From: Bacteroidota bacterium
GTDB taxonomy: Bacteria > Bacteroidota > Rhodothermia > Balneolales > HLUCCA01
Length of the DNA stretch: 7,076 bases
Assembly (NCBI GenBank): GCA_003448835.1
Contig: DLXM01000067.1
Location: 1-7,076, forward strand
Reading direction: 5' to 3'
Shown: positions 5,940 to 7,076 of the stretch, in pieces
Position numbering within the stretch: the stretch's first letter is position 1
How the letters are laid out: each line of letters opens with the position of its first letter
Translations under genes and position numbers: made by a program
The notes under the pieces: generated by a model
What the model was told of the DNA's origin: nothing
Seen by the model: only the letters and a program-made list of their open reading frames with translations
Databases searched by the model: none

Positions 5940-6860
5940 ATGAATGGAATTCCAAAGAATCAGATTCGGTTGACGGTTGCGATTTGTACCTACAATCGGT
6001 GTGCGTATCTGCGGGACACCTTATCAGATTTGGCAAAACAACAATACTCGGATCGGGATGTTGAGATTTTGGTGGTGAATAATAATTCGACGGACGGTAC
6101 GGTGGAGTTTCTTTCCGGTTATGTCCACGAGGGAAATCTTGGTTTCAGGTGGGTTTCGGAAGCGCGTCAAGGGCTTTCATACGCGCGGAATCGAGCGTTG
6201 AGCGAAAGTGGTGCGCAGTATGTTTTGTACATTGATGATGATGTTTTTTTGGATGAGGATTTCATTGAAAACTGGATTCAGTTTATTGATGCAAATCCAA
6301 CGATGACTGAAGCCGGAGGACCCATTTCAGTGCATTTTGATGATGGTCAGCCTCAGTGGTTTCCCATGGTGCTTAAACAAATGCTCGGGCATCACCATCC
6401 ATACGACCAAGATCAGAATTATCGCTCCGGTGACTATCCACATGGCGGAAACATGCTTTTCCATCGTGAATCTGCTCTCAAATTAGGTGGATTTAACGTC
6501 GATTTGGGCAGATCCGGCACAAATTTATCCGGTGGAGAAGAAAAAGAGCTCAATCGGCGCATAATTCAGTCCGGCGGAATCGTACGGTATAATGCCGCAT
6601 CCGGACTTCGCCATCGTATTGGAAAAGATCGCCTGACAAAAACGTACTTCAAAAAGCAGGCACGTGGAATCGGAATCGGTGATCGTAACTCAGCTATATC
6701 AGGCACTGATGCCATTCGTTGGATGTTGTTACAATCCCTGAAATTATCCGGTAGCATCATAATCGCATTCGGTTATTTGATTTCACTTCGTCCGGCAGCT
6801 GCGAAAGCATTGATTCAATTCCGCCTGGAGGTAATCAAGGGCTATTTTTCTGCTGAATAA
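5940..6860 (+). CDS. Glycosyltransferase family 2 protein with C-terminal hydrophobic segment
   Basis: A 306-residue GT2 enzyme distinct from its neighbour. Motifs in order: LTVAICTYNR (11-20) for strand 1; VVNNNSTDGT (45-54) for nucleotide binding; EARQGLSYARNRAL (74-87). YIDDDVFLD (97-105) has the metal-binding DxD, followed by GGNMLFHR (169-176) and LGGF (182-185). SGGEEKELNRRI (197-208) supplies the acidic residues where the catalytic base is expected, and H225 lies in LRHRIGKDR (223-231). The acceptor region 134-165 is rich in His, Asp and Gln. A hydrophobic stretch around 261-283 suggests membrane attachment near the C-terminus. Its likely role is transfer of one sugar to a lipid-linked or surface glycan; donor and acceptor cannot be told. 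The ATG is preceded by GCAAAA, with no Shine-Dalgarno. It is transcribed away from the other glycosyltransferase and followed by a weak terminator. Confidence 0.95.
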   Translation: MNGIPKNQIRLTVAICTYNRCAYLRDTLSDLAKQQYSDRDVEILVVNNNSTDGTVEFLSGYVHEGNLGFRWVSEARQGLSYARNRALSESGAQYVLYIDDDVFLDEDFIENWIQFIDANPTMTEAGGPISVHFDDGQPQWFPMVLKQMLGHHHPYDQDQNYRSGDYPHGGNMLFHRESALKLGGFNVDLGRSGTNLSGGEEKELNRRIIQSGGIVRYNAASGLRHRIGKDRLTKTYFKKQARGIGIGDRNSAISGTDAIRWMLLQSLKLSGSIIIAFGYLISLRPAAAKALIQFRLEVIKGYFSAE

Positions 6861-6929
6861 TACGTATTTTTGCACATTAGATAATATCAGTGAGGATTTC
6901 AACCAATTTGTGCTCCTTAAAATCAAATG

Positions 6930-6953
6930 AAATACCCGCTTTCGGGGTGTTTT
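6930..6953 (+). terminator. Probable intrinsic terminator after the plus-strand glycosyltransferase
   Basis: AAATACCCG and CGGGGTGTTT form a stem with a CTTT loop. CCCG/CGGG pairs exactly, then one bulged G, then AAATA with TGTTT (one G-U pair), ending in four T's (6950-6953). It is 70 bp past the stop codon. The CCCGCTTTCGGGG core is a typical terminator form, but the bulge and short T-run keep confidence moderate. An imperfect 14-bp repeat, TCAGTRAGGATTTC, flanks it at 6887-6900 and 6953-6966. Confidence 0.5.
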
Positions 6954-7041
6954 CAGTAAGGATTTCGGATTATTTGAGATTTTTTCCCTGATTCGAATTT
7001 TTAAACGGGTGACATCCACCTAACATCTCCATCAGAATTTA

Positions 7042-7076
7042 ATGGCACAGGCACAGTTTACAACGCACAACGGAAT
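7042..7076 (+). CDS. Possible 5' end of a further gene, cut by the window edge
   Basis: An ATG after the A/T-rich context GAATTTA opens a frame with no stop to the window end: MAQAQFTTHNG plus a partial codon. It lies beyond the terminator of the preceding gene and has the A/T-rich pre-start context seen for the other genes here. Eleven residues are too few to assign a family, and no consensus promoter was found upstream. It is a call of position only. Confidence 0.35.
   Translation, partial: MAQAQFTTHNG

Noticed and set aside
6865..6872. TATTTTTG, an exact -7-like box just after the plus-strand glycosyltransferase
   Set aside because: There is no TTTG or TTG at -33 spacing, and any transcript would meet the terminator at 6930 before the next start codon. 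Such T-rich matches are common by chance in AT-rich DNA.
6783..7019. Minus-strand open frame of 78 codons
   Set aside because: It overlaps the 3' end of the glycosyltransferase and its terminator, and shows no family features.

Overview
The window looks like a chromosomal stretch from a member of the Bacteroidota / FCB group, quite possibly the Balneolales–Rhodothermales side of it. Three things point there. The base composition is AT-leaning and start codons are preceded by A/T-rich sequence rather than a clear Shine-Dalgarno. There is an exact match to the Bacteroidota housekeeping promoter (TTTG, 20 bp, TAnnTTTG) at 634-665 on the minus strand. The gene families also fit: a short free-standing CBM48 (isoamylase early-set) protein beginning MIKKQFTPKK, and an ~830-residue YfhO-family membrane protein. 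The lineage below phylum is inference.

Layout. Positions 1-298 hold no convincing gene, only low-complexity AT-rich sequence, but they end in a strong terminator (248-278) for the minus-strand CBM48 gene (299-598). An AT-rich gap with that gene's promoter follows, then minus-strand HPr (809-1072). HPr is divergent, across 75 bp, from a plus-strand two-gene unit: gatC (1148-1435) and, 2 bp later, the YfhO-family gene (1438-3939). A 182-bp convergent gap leads to a minus-strand SAM-dependent methyltransferase (4122-4787). Next comes a 188-bp gap made of purine-rich tracts and a small hairpin-bearing segment, then a minus-strand family 2 glycosyltransferase that starts at TTG (4976-5788). Head-to-head with it, across 151 bp, is a second family 2 glycosyltransferase on the plus strand (5940-6860), followed by a weak terminator and probably the first 11 codons of another plus-strand gene (from 7042).

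How the genes may work together. The left part is core metabolism and translation: a glycogen/alpha-glucan-binding module, the HPr phosphocarrier with both regulatory phosphorylation sites intact, and GatC, the small subunit of the tRNA-dependent amidotransferase. The right part looks like cell-surface glycan work: a polytopic YfhO protein of the GT-C superfamily type, two cytoplasmic GT2 enzymes and a methyltransferase that may act on a sugar or lipid. The glycan pathway cannot be named from this window because no sugar-nucleotide synthesis, flippase or polymerase genes are present.

I see no CRISPR array, transposase, phage gene, tRNA or rRNA, and no clearly new multi-gene system. The least explained DNA is the purine-rich repeat region at 4811-4967, which contains a mirror repeat, a 17-bp exact direct repeat and a hairpin, and would be transcribed as C-rich, G-poor RNA downstream of a glycosyltransferase.
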